Source: an uncultured Eubacteriales bacterium (lineage in GTDB: Bacteria > Bacillota > Clostridia > UBA1381 > UBA9506). Taken from it: a DNA stretch of 17,821 bases. Where the stretch lies: NCBI GenBank assembly GCA_900545185.1, contig UQYH01000043.1, positions 1 to 17,821 on the forward strand. Direction: 5' to 3'. A model generated the notes under the pieces. The model was not told the DNA's origin, did not search any database, and worked only from the letters and a program-made list of their open reading frames with translations. Each line of letters opens with the position of its first letter. Position 1 is the stretch's first letter. The translations under genes were made by a program, and so were the position numbers. Below are positions 7,242 through 14,454 of this stretch, piece after piece.

Positions 7242-9200
7242 CTAACCCTCTTTATGTTCAGCGGTGCTGCCGCTCCGCTTTTGTTCAAGATAAATCATCA
7301 GCACCGAAACATCTGCCGGGCTGACACCGGAAATACGGCTGGCCTGTCCCAACGATCGAGGTTTAATTTTATCCAGCTTTTGCCGTGCCTCCAGCCGAAG
7401 GCCTGCAATCTGGCTGTAATCCGTTGTTTCGTCCAGCAGCTTATCCTCCATCTTTTTAAAGGCTGCCACCTGGCGCAGCTGCCGATTGATATATCCTTCA
7501 TATTTAATTTGAATTTCAACCTGTTCCGCCTCAAACCGATTCAGCTTCGGGCGTTCCGGATCAATTTCCGCCAAAATATCATAGGTAAACTCCGGACGTC
7601 TGAGCAGCTCCGAAAGTCTGATGCCGGTTGCAATATCGGCCGAGCCGTGCATCCGCAAAAAGGCACGGACACTGTCCGAAGGCGGCACAACCACAGCCGA
7701 AAGCCTGGCAATTTCTTTTTCAATGGTTTCTTTTTTCCGCAAAAACCGCTGATAGCGTTCTTCACTGATTAAGCCGATGGCATGACCAATCGGCGTTAAG
7801 CGCAGGTCTGCATTATCCTGCCGTAAAAGCAGGCGGTATTCCGATCGCGAAGTCATCATCCGATACGGTTCGGGCGTTCCTTTTGTCACCAAATCGTCAA
7901 TCAAGGTACCGATGTAGCTTTGTGAGCGGTCAAGCACCAGCTGTTCTTTTGAAAGCAGCTTTTGCGCCGCATTAATACCTGCCACAAGCCCTTGCGCCGC
8001 CGCTTCTTCGTAACCGGAGCTGCCGTTAAACTGCCCCGCACCGAACAGACCTTTAATTTTTTTAAACTCAAGCGTCGGCAAAAGCTCCGTCGGGTCAACG
8101 CAGTCATATTCAATGGCATAAGCCGTACGCATCATTTTCACATGTTCAAGACCGCTGATTGTATGCAGCATGGCAATCTGCACATCCTCCGGCAGACTGC
8201 TGGAAAGCCCCTGCACATACATTTCCTCCGTATGCTCCCCCATCGGCTCAATAAACACCTGATGGCGGTTTTTATCGGCAAAACGCACGACCTTATCCTC
8301 AATTGAAGGGCAATACCGCGGCCCGATGCCGTGAATCATACCGGCATACAGCGGCGAGCGGTGCAAATTATCGCGAATCACCTGATGTGTACGTTCATTG
8401 GTATAGGTTAAATAGCAGCTGACCTTATTGGTGCCGGGATCCTCCGTTTCAAACGAAAACGGCGTAATCGGATCATCACCCTTTTGTTCTTCCATTTTGG
8501 AAAAGTCAACACTGCTGCGGTTCACACGTGCCGGCGTACCCGTTTTAAAGCGGCGCAGCACAACGCCCTGCGCGGCCAAGCTGTCCGACAGGCGATTGGC
8601 CGGGAACATCCCGTCCGGTCCGCCGCTGTATGAAACATCACCAATGATGATTCTCCCCTTTAAAAACGTACCGGTTGCCAACACAACCGCATCGGCCGTA
8701 AAATAAGCGCCCGTATGTGTAATCACGCCGCGCACGGCGCCGTTTTCACAGCAAAGAGCCACAATTTCGGCCTGTTTTATATCTAAATTTTCGGTTTTTT
8801 CAAGCGTATGCTTCATTTCAATCTGATAGGCACGGCGATCCGACTGTACACGCAGTGAATACACCGCAGGCCCCTTGCCGCGGTTTAAAATCCGCGACTG
8901 CAAAAAGGTCTTATCGGCTGCACGCGCCATTTCACCGCCCAGCGCGTCAATCTCGCGCACAAGATGACCCTTGGCCGTACCGCCGATGGAGGGATTGCAG
9001 GGCATGTTGGCCACCGAGTCCAAATTAATGGCAAACATAATGGTAGAAATCCCCAGTCTGGCGCACGCAAGTGCCGCCTCGCACCCGGCATGGCCGCCGC
9101 CGATAATGGCCGCACCGTAATGACCGGCAAAATAGGCCGCGCCCTCCGGCAATGTATTTGACTTGTTTTCTAACAGTTCTTCTTTATAATCCGCCTTCAT
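7242..9200 (-). CDS. mnmG: tRNA uridine-5-carboxymethylaminomethyl modification enzyme MnmG (GidA)
   Basis: FAD-dependent partner of MnmE that modifies the wobble uridine of several tRNAs. The product is 652 residues with the start at the ATG at 9200, preceded by AAGGG at 6 bases; a TTG at 9206 is less likely. The FAD-binding dinucleotide motif GGGHAGCEAALA (34-45) is followed by the signatures NMPCNPSIGGTAKGHLVREID and QSRILNRGKGPAVYSLR. GIGPRYCPSIEDKVVRF lies in the middle and GRLEAR/SRISGVSPADVSVL-type helices at the C-terminus. The N-terminus has roughly 25 residues before the Rossmann fold, longer than usual. In many bacteria mnmG sits with mnmE and rsmG near the origin; here it heads the yicC run instead. 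Confidence 0.95.
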   Translation of the reverse strand: MKADYKEELLENKSNTLPEGAAYFAGHYGAAIIGGGHAGCEAALACARLGISTIMFAINLDSVANMPCNPSIGGTAKGHLVREIDALGGEMARAADKTFLQSRILNRGKGPAVYSLRVQSDRRAYQIEMKHTLEKTENLDIKQAEIVALCCENGAVRGVITHTGAYFTADAVVLATGTFLKGRIIIGDVSYSGGPDGMFPANRLSDSLAAQGVVLRRFKTGTPARVNRSSVDFSKMEEQKGDDPITPFSFETEDPGTNKVSCYLTYTNERTHQVIRDNLHRSPLYAGMIHGIGPRYCPSIEDKVVRFADKNRHQVFIEPMGEHTEEMYVQGLSSSLPEDVQIAMLHTISGLEHVKMMRTAYAIEYDCVDPTELLPTLEFKKIKGLFGAGQFNGSSGYEEAAAQGLVAGINAAQKLLSKEQLVLDRSQSYIGTLIDDLVTKGTPEPYRMMTSRSEYRLLLRQDNADLRLTPIGHAIGLISEERYQRFLRKKETIEKEIARLSAVVVPPSDSVRAFLRMHGSADIATGIRLSELLRRPEFTYDILAEIDPERPKLNRFEAEQVEIQIKYEGYINRQLRQVAAFKKMEDKLLDETTDYSQIAGLRLEARQKLDKIKPRSLGQASRISGVSPADVSVLMIYLEQKRSGSTAEHKEG

Positions 9201-9242
9201 AGTCAACCCTTCTGATTGTTCTTTGCATAGACATACTATTGT

Positions 9243-9271
9243 ATTGTATCATTTTTTTGCAGTCAGTGCAA
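9243..9271 (-). promoter_or_regulatory. Sigma-A-type promoter of the mnmG-to-paaK run
   Basis: On the minus strand TTGCAC (9266-9271) and TACAAT (9243-9248) are 17 bases apart. Four of six -35 bases and five of six -10 bases match the consensus. The predicted start near 9236 leaves a leader of about 35 nt before mnmG. No other promoter of this quality was noticed before paaK, which fits one long transcript. Confidence 0.75.
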
Positions 9272-9361
9272 TATTTTTTTTGAATTTTTCTGTTCTTTTC
9301 TCAAAAAAAACGTAAAAAATGAAAAAATTCATTACATTTTAATTAAAATTCAAGATTTTAG

Positions 9362-9390
9362 TTGACTTGAGCGAAAATAATATATATAAT
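9362..9390 (+). promoter_or_regulatory. Sigma-A-type promoter of secD-secF
   Basis: TTGACT (9362-9367) and a perfect TATAAT (9385-9390) are separated by 17 bases. Transcription should begin near 9397, about 28 bases before the secD start. It is divergent from the mnmG promoter; the bases between them are A/T-rich with no clear operator. Confidence 0.85.
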
Positions 9391-9424
9391 ATCTTTATGC
9401 GACTTTATGAAGGAGGAGAGCAAA

Positions 9425-10723
9425 ATGGGCAAAAGCATCACAAAACTTGTGGTTGCGCTTGTTGTCATTGTCTTAGGTGCGTATATCGCTCTGTTCGGCT
9501 TTAACATCCAAATGTTCGGCTGGCATATCAGTTATCCGTCCGCTTTGGATCCGGATAACGGTATCAGACAGGGTCTTGACCTTGTGGGCGGTTCGGTTAT
9601 CACCTATGAGGCACAGACAGAAACGGCAGAGGATTCTGAAATGGAATCCGTCAAAAATGTATTAAGAAAACGTCTTGATTCGCTGGGTTACAGTGAAGCC
9701 ACCGTATCCCGTCAGGGCGAAAAGAAGGTTCGGGTTGAAATCCCGGCTATTCAGGATCCCGAAGAGGCTGTTCAAACTTTGGGACAAACCGCAAAACTGA
9801 CCTTCCGCGATGCGGACGGCAATGTGGTTTTAGAGGGAACGGATGTAGCTTCGGCTACCGCAGCTTTCGGTAAGGTAAACGAAAACGGTACTGACCAGCA
9901 CTATGTACAGCTCCGCTTAAGCAGTGACGGTGTCAGCAAATTCGCCGAGGCAACCGCTGCCGCAGCAGCACGCAAGGGCGAAAGCAAAAACTACATAGCC
10001 ATCATGCTGGATGAAGAAGTTATCCGTCAGCCCAGCGTTGACCAGGCTATCAATTCCGAAACCTGCGTCATCTCCGGCGGTTTTCAGGATTCTTCCGAAA
10101 CCCGTGAGCTGGCAACCTTGATTAATTCCGGTAATCTTCCCTTCTCGATTCAGGATGTTGAGTTAAGAAGCGTAGGCCCCACCTTGGGTGAACGTGCTTT
10201 GGAAACAAGCTTATGGGCTGCCGGTATCGGTATCCTGTTAATCTTAATCTTCATGGTAATTTGTTACCGTCTGCCGGGTTTAATGGCCGATATTGCACTG
10301 ATTGCATATATCGCGATTGTAACCTTTATCATGTCTTGGTTCAGAATTAACTTAAGCTTACCGGGTATTGCCGGTATCATTCTGTCGGTTGGCATGGCGG
10401 TTGATGCAAACGTTATCATCTTTGCCAGAATGAAAGAAGAACTTGCACTCGGCAAAACCGTACGCAGTGCGGTAGAAGCCGGTTTTAACCGCGCCTTCAT
10501 TGCAATTTTGGATGCAAACGTAACAACAATGATTGCCGCTGTTGTTTTGTATTACTTCGGTACCGGCCCGATTCAGGGCTTTGCCATTACGCTGGCAATC
10601 GGTACTGTTGTCAGCATGTTCAGCGCCATTGTTGTAACCAAGTTCCTGCTGCGTCAAATGGTTGGCTTAAATCTGCATAATCCGAGTCTTTACGGCGTAA
10701 AAGGAGGGGCTGACCGTGTTTAA
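9425..10723 (+). CDS. secD: Protein translocase subunit SecD
   Basis: Membrane subunit of the SecDF complex, which uses the proton gradient to pull exported proteins through SecYEG. I place the start at the ATG at 9425 (432 residues), since AAGGAGGAG lies just upstream; an ATG at 9407 overlaps that box. The first transmembrane helix is at about 5-25. A periplasm-type domain follows with the SecD element DPDNGIRQGLDLVGGS and a second element ending GGFQDSSETRELATLINSGNLPF. Five further helices fill the C-terminal half, with VDANVIIFARMKEE in the conserved helix-4 region. The reading frame overlaps secF by 8 bases. SecD is separate from SecF here, not fused as in Bacillus. Confidence 0.96.
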   Translation: MGKSITKLVVALVVIVLGAYIALFGFNIQMFGWHISYPSALDPDNGIRQGLDLVGGSVITYEAQTETAEDSEMESVKNVLRKRLDSLGYSEATVSRQGEKKVRVEIPAIQDPEEAVQTLGQTAKLTFRDADGNVVLEGTDVASATAAFGKVNENGTDQHYVQLRLSSDGVSKFAEATAAAAARKGESKNYIAIMLDEEVIRQPSVDQAINSETCVISGGFQDSSETRELATLINSGNLPFSIQDVELRSVGPTLGERALETSLWAAGIGILLILIFMVICYRLPGLMADIALIAYIAIVTFIMSWFRINLSLPGIAGIILSVGMAVDANVIIFARMKEELALGKTVRSAVEAGFNRAFIAILDANVTTMIAAVVLYYFGTGPIQGFAITLAIGTVVSMFSAIVVTKFLLRQMVGLNLHNPSLYGVKGGADRV

Positions 10724-11615
10724 GATTGTTGAAAAGTTTAAGTATTTTATTATTCTTCCGCTCATCATCGTGCTGGTTGCAGCCGTTATGTTTTTTGTGC
10801 ACGGCGGCTTTGCAGAGGATGTTGACTTTGCAGGCGGCTTGACCATGTATATTGACATGGGCAAGGATGTTGATTTGGACGAGCTTTCGCAGTTCATTAT
10901 CGATTGCACACCCGATGGCGTAAATCCGACCACACAGCGTTCCGAAGGCACACAGGTTGTCATTAAAACCACACCTGTCAGTTCGGAGGTGCGTGACGAA
11001 ATGCAGGCCGCGATTTTAGAAAAATACGGTCTGGAGCAAAGTGCTATTTTGCAGGTAGATAACGTCAGCGCCACCGTTGGTGACGAGTTAAAGGCGCAAG
11101 CCTTAACTGCAACCACCATTGCGGCAATTTTGATGTTGATTTACATTACCATCCGCTTTGAAATGAGAACCGGTTTGGCTGCCGTGCTTTGCTTGCTGCA
11201 CGATATTTTAATGATGCTGTCCGTATATATCATTTTCCAGATTCCGGTTAACAGCAACTTTATCGCAGCCATTTTGACCATCGTTGGTTACTCAATCAAC
11301 AACACCATTGTTGTGTTCGACCGCGTACGTGAAAATTATGCAAAGAATAAGCGTGCACCGTTTTACGATACGGTTAACGCCAGTATCCGTCAAACGCTGT
11401 CGCGCTCTGTTAACACAACCATTACGACACTGCTGCCGGTTATTATGCTGTTCATCTTCGGCGTAACATCAATCCGCCAGTTTACCATTCCGTTAATGGT
11501 CGGCTTGATTGCCGGTACGTATTCATCTGTTCTTTTGGCCGGTCCTATCTGGGCATTTTTAAAGAATGCGCAAACCGCCCACAAAAAGAAAAAGATGGCC
11601 GCAGCGCGCAAGTAG
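10716..11615 (+). CDS. secF: Protein translocase subunit SecF
   Basis: Partner of SecD in the SecDF complex. The start is a GTG at 10716, overlapping the last 8 bases of secD; AAAGGAGG (10700-10706) gives a normal spacing, so translation is probably coupled. The product is 299 residues. The N-terminal helix (about 7-25) is followed by HGGFAEDVDFAGGLTM, the SecF signature. Five helices occupy residues 130-290, containing YSINNTIVVFDRVREN (conserved Asp-Arg) and the TTLLPVIMLFIFG stretch. A lysine-rich cytoplasmic tail ends the protein. A strong intrinsic terminator follows 27 bases later, closing a two-gene operon. Confidence 0.96.
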   Translation: MFKIVEKFKYFIILPLIIVLVAAVMFFVHGGFAEDVDFAGGLTMYIDMGKDVDLDELSQFIIDCTPDGVNPTTQRSEGTQVVIKTTPVSSEVRDEMQAAILEKYGLEQSAILQVDNVSATVGDELKAQALTATTIAAILMLIYITIRFEMRTGLAAVLCLLHDILMMLSVYIIFQIPVNSNFIAAILTIVGYSINNTIVVFDRVRENYAKNKRAPFYDTVNASIRQTLSRSVNTTITTLLPVIMLFIFGVTSIRQFTIPLMVGLIAGTYSSVLLAGPIWAFLKNAQTAHKKKKMAAARK

Positions 11616-11641
11616 TCATTCAAACAAACATCAGTCTTATC

Positions 11642-11681
11642 CCCCATCGGACAGCACCATGCTTGCCCGATGGGGTTTTTC
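11642..11681 (+). terminator. Intrinsic terminator after secF
   Basis: A GC-rich 9-bp stem, CCCCATCGG at 11642-11650 with CCGATGGGG at 11667-11675, is followed immediately by TTTTTC and further T-rich sequence. It is a textbook rho-independent terminator for secD-secF. Confidence 0.93.
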
Positions 11682-11765
11682 TTTTCTGTCAAAATGTAAC
11701 ATTATTTTACGTTTTTTGTTAATTTTTAATATTTGTTTCCAAATCGTTAATTTTTTTGATTTTCA

Positions 11766-11794
11766 TTGCTTTTAACTGCCGTTTCTGCTATAAT
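11766..11794 (+). promoter_or_regulatory. Sigma-A-type promoter of citrate synthase
   Basis: TTGCTT (11766-11771) and a perfect TATAAT (11789-11794) lie 17 bases apart in an AT-rich region. The predicted start near 11801 leaves a short leader of about 37 nt. No operator-like palindrome is visible next to it. Confidence 0.75.
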
Positions 11795-11837
11795 AATAGT
11801 TATACATATTAAACTAAAAGAAAGCGAGGTCATTTAC

Positions 11838-13187
11838 ATGACAGATTACACAAACACGATTCATACCTATGCGGACATGGTTCGCACAACCGATGCCATT
11901 GATCCCGCTTTATATGAAAAGCATGATGTAAAGCGCGGCCTTCGTGATATTAACGGCAAAGGTGTTGTCGCGGGATTAACCGAAATTTCCGAAGTCTGTT
12001 CCCACAAAACGGTAGACGGCAAAAGCGTGCCTTGCCTGGGTGAATTATATTACCGCGGCATTAACATTCAGGATATTGTAAACGGCTTTATCGCCGATAA
12101 TCGTTACGGTTTTGAAGAGGTATGCTACCTTTTGCTGTTCGGCAATTTGCCAAATGAAGCGCAATACCGCGAGTTTTGCGCCCTGCTGAGCGATTTGGCT
12201 CCGCTTCCGGATGAGTTTGTGCGCAACACCATTATGAGCACCCCCAGTCCCGATATGATGAACTCGCTGGCGCGCGGTGTTTTAACGCTTTATGCATACG
12301 ACCCCAAGCCCGACGATACCGACATTGAAAATGTAATTATGCAATCCTTAAAATTAATCGCACAGTTTGCGCCGCTGGCGGTTTACAGTTACCGTGCTTT
12401 TTCGCATTACTACCGCAAAAAAAGCCTCGTCATCCGCGGTCCCAAGCCGGGATTTTCGGTTGCTGAAAATATTTTGCGCATGCTGCGTAAGGACGGAAGC
12501 TATACCGAGCTGGAAGCACGTTTGCTAGACCTTTCCCTGGTGCTACACGCCGAACACGGCGGCGGCAATAACTCGTCCTTTACCACACATGTCGTCACTT
12601 CCTCCGGGACGGATACCTACTCCTCCATCGCCGCTTCGTTAGGCTCTTTAAAAGGTCCGCGTCACGGCGGAGCCAATGTTAAGGTTGTAAGAATGTTTGA
12701 TGATATTAAAGAGCATGTGCAGGATTGGGAAAATGATGATGAAATTGCAGCCTACCTCGAAAAAATTCTGAACAAAGAGGCTTTCGACCGCTCCGGCTTA
12801 ATTTACGGAATCGGTCACGCCGTATACAGTCTTTCCGACCCTCGCGCCATGATTTTAAAGCAATACGCCGAAAAGCTTGCAGCCGAAAAGCAGCTGACCG
12901 AAGAATTTGGCCTTTACACCCGTGTGGAAGCTTTGGCACCGGAGATAATCGGCAAGGTGCGCCGAATTTATAAAGGTGTCAGCGCGAATGTAGACTTTTA
13001 CTCCGGCTTTGTATATCGTATGCTGAATCTGCCGCCGGAGCTGTATACACCCCTCTTTGCCATTGCACGTGTGCCCGGCTGGTGTGCACACCGTTTAGAG
13101 GAAATCCGCAACGCCGGTAAAATCATCCGTCCGGCCTATAAGGCGGTTTGTGAACGTGCCGACTACAAAAAAATGGACGAACGTTAA
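11838..13187 (+). CDS. Citrate (Si)-synthase family protein
   Basis: Condenses oxaloacetate and acetyl-CoA to citrate; a 2-methylcitrate activity cannot be excluded from sequence alone. The start is the ATG at 11838 (449 residues), with AGCGAGGT 7 bases upstream; the frame is open further to 11766, but that reaches into the promoter. The three catalytic residues are visible: His276 in GPRHGGAN, His327 in GIGHAVYS and Asp386 in VDFYSG. An LHAEHGGGNNSS stretch precedes them, and Arg-containing CoA and citrate-binding regions follow (ARVPGWCAHRLEE). It is longer than the ordinary 370-430 residues, mostly from N-terminal and middle insertions seen in clostridial forms. No aconitase or isocitrate dehydrogenase gene lies beside it. 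In an anaerobe the likely role is glutamate supply through an incomplete cycle. Confidence 0.92.
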   Translation: MTDYTNTIHTYADMVRTTDAIDPALYEKHDVKRGLRDINGKGVVAGLTEISEVCSHKTVDGKSVPCLGELYYRGINIQDIVNGFIADNRYGFEEVCYLLLFGNLPNEAQYREFCALLSDLAPLPDEFVRNTIMSTPSPDMMNSLARGVLTLYAYDPKPDDTDIENVIMQSLKLIAQFAPLAVYSYRAFSHYYRKKSLVIRGPKPGFSVAENILRMLRKDGSYTELEARLLDLSLVLHAEHGGGNNSSFTTHVVTSSGTDTYSSIAASLGSLKGPRHGGANVKVVRMFDDIKEHVQDWENDDEIAAYLEKILNKEAFDRSGLIYGIGHAVYSLSDPRAMILKQYAEKLAAEKQLTEEFGLYTRVEALAPEIIGKVRRIYKGVSANVDFYSGFVYRMLNLPPELYTPLFAIARVPGWCAHRLEEIRNAGKIIRPAYKAVCERADYKKMDER

Positions 13188-13195
13188 AATTTCTC

Positions 13196-13224
13196 TTTAC
13201 AACGCCGTCATTTTGTAGTATGAT
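13196..13224 (+). promoter_or_regulatory. Sigma-A-type promoter of the cysteine-rich protein gene
   Basis: TTTACA (13196-13201) and TATGAT (13219-13224) are 17 bases apart, each one mismatch from consensus. A small hairpin (GGCGA at 13231-13235, TCGCC at 13241-13245) would sit at the very 5' end of the transcript. The arms GCCGTCA (13204-13210) and TGACGGC (13251-13257) form a wider inverted repeat that could fold only in read-through RNA from citrate synthase. Confidence 0.7.
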
Positions 13225-13292
13225 TAGATAGGCGATTTTTTCGCCGCAAGTGACGGCGCGGTGCGCCCGTGAAATAAGAGTGAGGAGTAAAC

Positions 13293-13901
13293 ATGATCAT
13301 TAATTTTGACAGAACAGCCGCTTACCGGTGTCCGGCCTGCGGCGAAATAACCTTTGGAACCTTTTCCATGTTTGAGTTGTCCGGCACAAAGGGTGTCAGT
13401 ATTCAGTGCACCTGCGGTCACTCCAGCCTCTTAATCGTTCCCGAAAACAAAAACAATTTCATTGTTGTTGTGGATTGTATGATTTGCGATGAACCGCACA
13501 GGTTTTCACTTCCCTTTCAGGCCTTGGCTAAAAAGGACTGTACGGAATTTACCTGTCCCAACGTGATGATTGGCTTAGTCTTTATCGGCCGCAACGAGCC
13601 GGTGCACAACACCGTGGTACGCAACGAGCACTATACTGACGAGCTGCTTGCAGCCTGCGGCCTTGAACACACCGGCAAAAACGGTGTAACCATGCTGAAG
13701 GCGCTGGATAAAATTCAAGACCTGTCCGATAGTGAAAAGCTCTATTGCGAATGTGGCTCTAACATGATTGATGTAGAGGTACGCGAGGATGACCTGGTGC
13801 TGGAATGTTGCCTTTGCGGCGCGACCCTGACCATAACGGCCGACATAATTCGGAACAGCGACTTTGCACATTTGGAGCAGATTGTTTTGAAAAAAAAGTA
13901 A
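13293..13901 (+). CDS. Cysteine-rich protein with three possible zinc-ribbon sites, unknown function
   Basis: I do not recognise a named family. The 202-residue product has 14 cysteines that fall into three groups of four or more. Group one is C13-x2-C16 with C39-x-C41 (CPAC, CTCGH). Group two is C62-x2-C65 with C83 and C88 (CMIC, CPN). Group three is C152-x-C154 with C172/C173 and C175 (CECG, CCLCG). Groups one and three resemble each other and are typical of structural zinc ribbons, though iron-sulfur binding cannot be excluded. There is no signal peptide or membrane segment. The stretch between about 90 and 150 is cysteine-poor and contains a helical region (TMLKALDKIQDLSD). GAGGAG lies 5-6 bases before the ATG, and the gene has its own promoter. 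A transcription- or translation-associated role is possible but unsupported. Confidence 0.85.
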   Translation: MIINFDRTAAYRCPACGEITFGTFSMFELSGTKGVSIQCTCGHSSLLIVPENKNNFIVVVDCMICDEPHRFSLPFQALAKKDCTEFTCPNVMIGLVFIGRNEPVHNTVVRNEHYTDELLAACGLEHTGKNGVTMLKALDKIQDLSDSEKLYCECGSNMIDVEVREDDLVLECCLCGATLTITADIIRNSDFAHLEQIVLKKK

Positions 13902-13926
13902 TTTTATAAAAATTACCAATTTGCTA

Positions 13927-13955
13927 TTGACAAACCAAAATATTCATATCATAAT
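13927..13955 (+). promoter_or_regulatory. Sigma-A-type promoter of the DUF2325-DUF3793-flavodoxin cluster
   Basis: A perfect TTGACA (13927-13932) and CATAAT (13950-13955, five of six matches) are separated by 17 bases. Transcription near 13962 would give a leader of about 145 nt before the DUF2325 gene, unusually long for this window. Confidence 0.75.
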
Positions 13956-13960
13956 AAATA

Positions 13961-14059
13961 CAGCAGTCGGTTTATGGCTTGCTTTAGCGAAATAACCAAT
14001 ACGTGAATGAACATATGGGCGGTTAGGTCTTGCTGACTGCCCATATATATGGCACACGT
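13961..14059 (+). promoter_or_regulatory. Structured 5' leader with alternative pairings
   Basis: Two hairpins are visible. The first spans 13969-13997 (GGTT/AACC outer stem, inner GCT/AGC). The second is strong: ATATGGGCGGTT (14013-14024) pairs with GACTGCCCATAT (14035-14046), 12 pairs including two G-U. The right arm element GACTGC (14035-14040) can instead pair with GCAGTC (13963-13968) at the leader start, so the two folds exclude each other, as in a switch. A perfect palindrome CCATATATATGG (14041-14052) overlaps the end. No T-tract follows, so transcription termination is not obvious. It does not match a riboswitch class I know. Confidence 0.45.
14022..14037. promoter_or_regulatory. Operator-like palindrome, copy 1 (degenerate)
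   Basis: GTTAGGTCTTGCTGAC has the form GTTAG-N6-CTGAC, one mismatch from a perfect 5-bp dyad and the same 16-bp length as two other copies at 14060 and 14422. It is embedded in the second leader hairpin, so it could be functional as RNA, as DNA, or by chance. Confidence 0.4.
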
Positions 14060-14075
14060 GTTAGTTTAAGCTAAC
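14060..14075. promoter_or_regulatory. Operator-like palindrome, copy 2 (before DUF2325)
   Basis: GTTAGTTTAAGCTAAC is a 16-bp palindrome with a single mismatched pair, 38 bp downstream of copy 1 and 30 bases before the DUF2325 start. The half-sites TTAG and CTAA resemble those of DtxR/IdeR-family metal-dependent repressors. A CATAAT follows immediately (14076-14081), but I see no fitting -35 for it. Confidence 0.6.
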
Positions 14076-14105
14076 CATAATGAACAAAAGGAAAGGAGAA
14101 ATAAA

Positions 14106-14399
14106 ATGAGTATTGTGATTGTTGGCGGACACGATCGTATGCATTGCAAATATAAGGAAATCTGCAAGAAATTCGGCTGCAAATGCAAGGTTTTTACACA
14201 GTGTCCCGCAGATTTTAAAAACAAAATCGGCTGCCCGGATATGGTGGTTGTTTTCACCTCTACCGTGGCACACAAAATGGTTTCTATTGCTGCACAGCAA
14301 GCTGAAAAAAACGGCGCTTACATAAAGCATTGCCATTCTTCCAGCGGTACAGCCCTGCAAGAAGCCATAAAAGATTATTTGGGTACAGCTGCCTGTTAA
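14106..14399 (+). CDS. DUF2325 domain-containing protein
   Basis: Small cytoplasmic protein of unknown function. The 97-residue product consists of the DUF2325 domain alone: MSIVIVGGHDRM at the N-terminus, KNKIGCPDMVVVFTSTVAHKM in the middle and HCHSSS near the end, a Rossmann-like alternation of strands and helices. It has eight cysteines (14, 20, 25, 27, 33, 43, 76, 97) and several histidines (9, 13, 56, 75, 77), an unusually high density that suggests metal or redox chemistry. AAAGGAG lies 7 bases before the ATG. It is first in the cluster with DUF3793 and a flavodoxin, and two operator-like palindromes precede it. Family membership is clear; the function is unknown. Confidence 0.88.
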   Translation: MSIVIVGGHDRMHCKYKEICKKFGCKCKVFTQCPADFKNKIGCPDMVVVFTSTVAHKMVSIAAQQAEKNGAYIKHCHSSSGTALQEAIKDYLGTAAC

Positions 14400-14413
14400 C
14401 AGGTATTATTTTT
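14390..14413 (+). terminator. Possible weak terminator or attenuator after DUF2325
   Basis: The perfect palindrome CCTGTTAACAGG (14392-14403) overlaps the DUF2325 stop codon and is followed by TATTATTTTTA. As a hairpin it has only about six pairs with a TTAA loop. It may reduce read-through into the DUF3793 gene, which has its own operator copy. The evidence is weak. Confidence 0.35.
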
Positions 14414-14421
14414 AGGCACGA

Positions 14422-14437
14422 GTTAGTCTTTACTAAC
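14422..14437. promoter_or_regulatory. Operator-like palindrome, copy 3 (before DUF3793)
   Basis: GTTAGTCTTTACTAAC has perfect 6-bp arms (GTTAGT and ACTAAC) around four bases. It shares arms and length with the copies at 14060 and 14022, and ends 17 bases before the DUF3793 start, where a bound repressor would block transcription or an RNA stem would sit next to the ribosome binding site. The recurrence before a second gene is the best argument that the motif is a real site. Confidence 0.6.
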
Positions 14438-14454
14438 ACACGGAGGATACTGTT

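Noticed and set aside
7011..7772. Long open frame on the plus strand (253 codons) across yicC and mnmG
   Set aside because: It lies antisense to two well-supported conserved genes, has no ribosome binding site, and its product resembles no protein family. It is a coding shadow.
13898..13916. Perfect AT-rich palindrome at the stop of the cysteine-rich protein gene
   Set aside because: The 8-bp stem has almost no GC and no T-tract after it, so I do not call it a terminator.
14007..14036. Nine-codon reading frame in the DUF2325 leader that might be a leader peptide
   Set aside because: It has no ribosome binding site and no run of regulatory codons. It is more likely chance within the hairpin region.
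14076..14081. CATAAT as a -10 element for a second promoter just before DUF2325
   Set aside because: It would place operator copy 2 neatly in the spacer, but no acceptable -35 hexamer lies 16-19 bases upstream.
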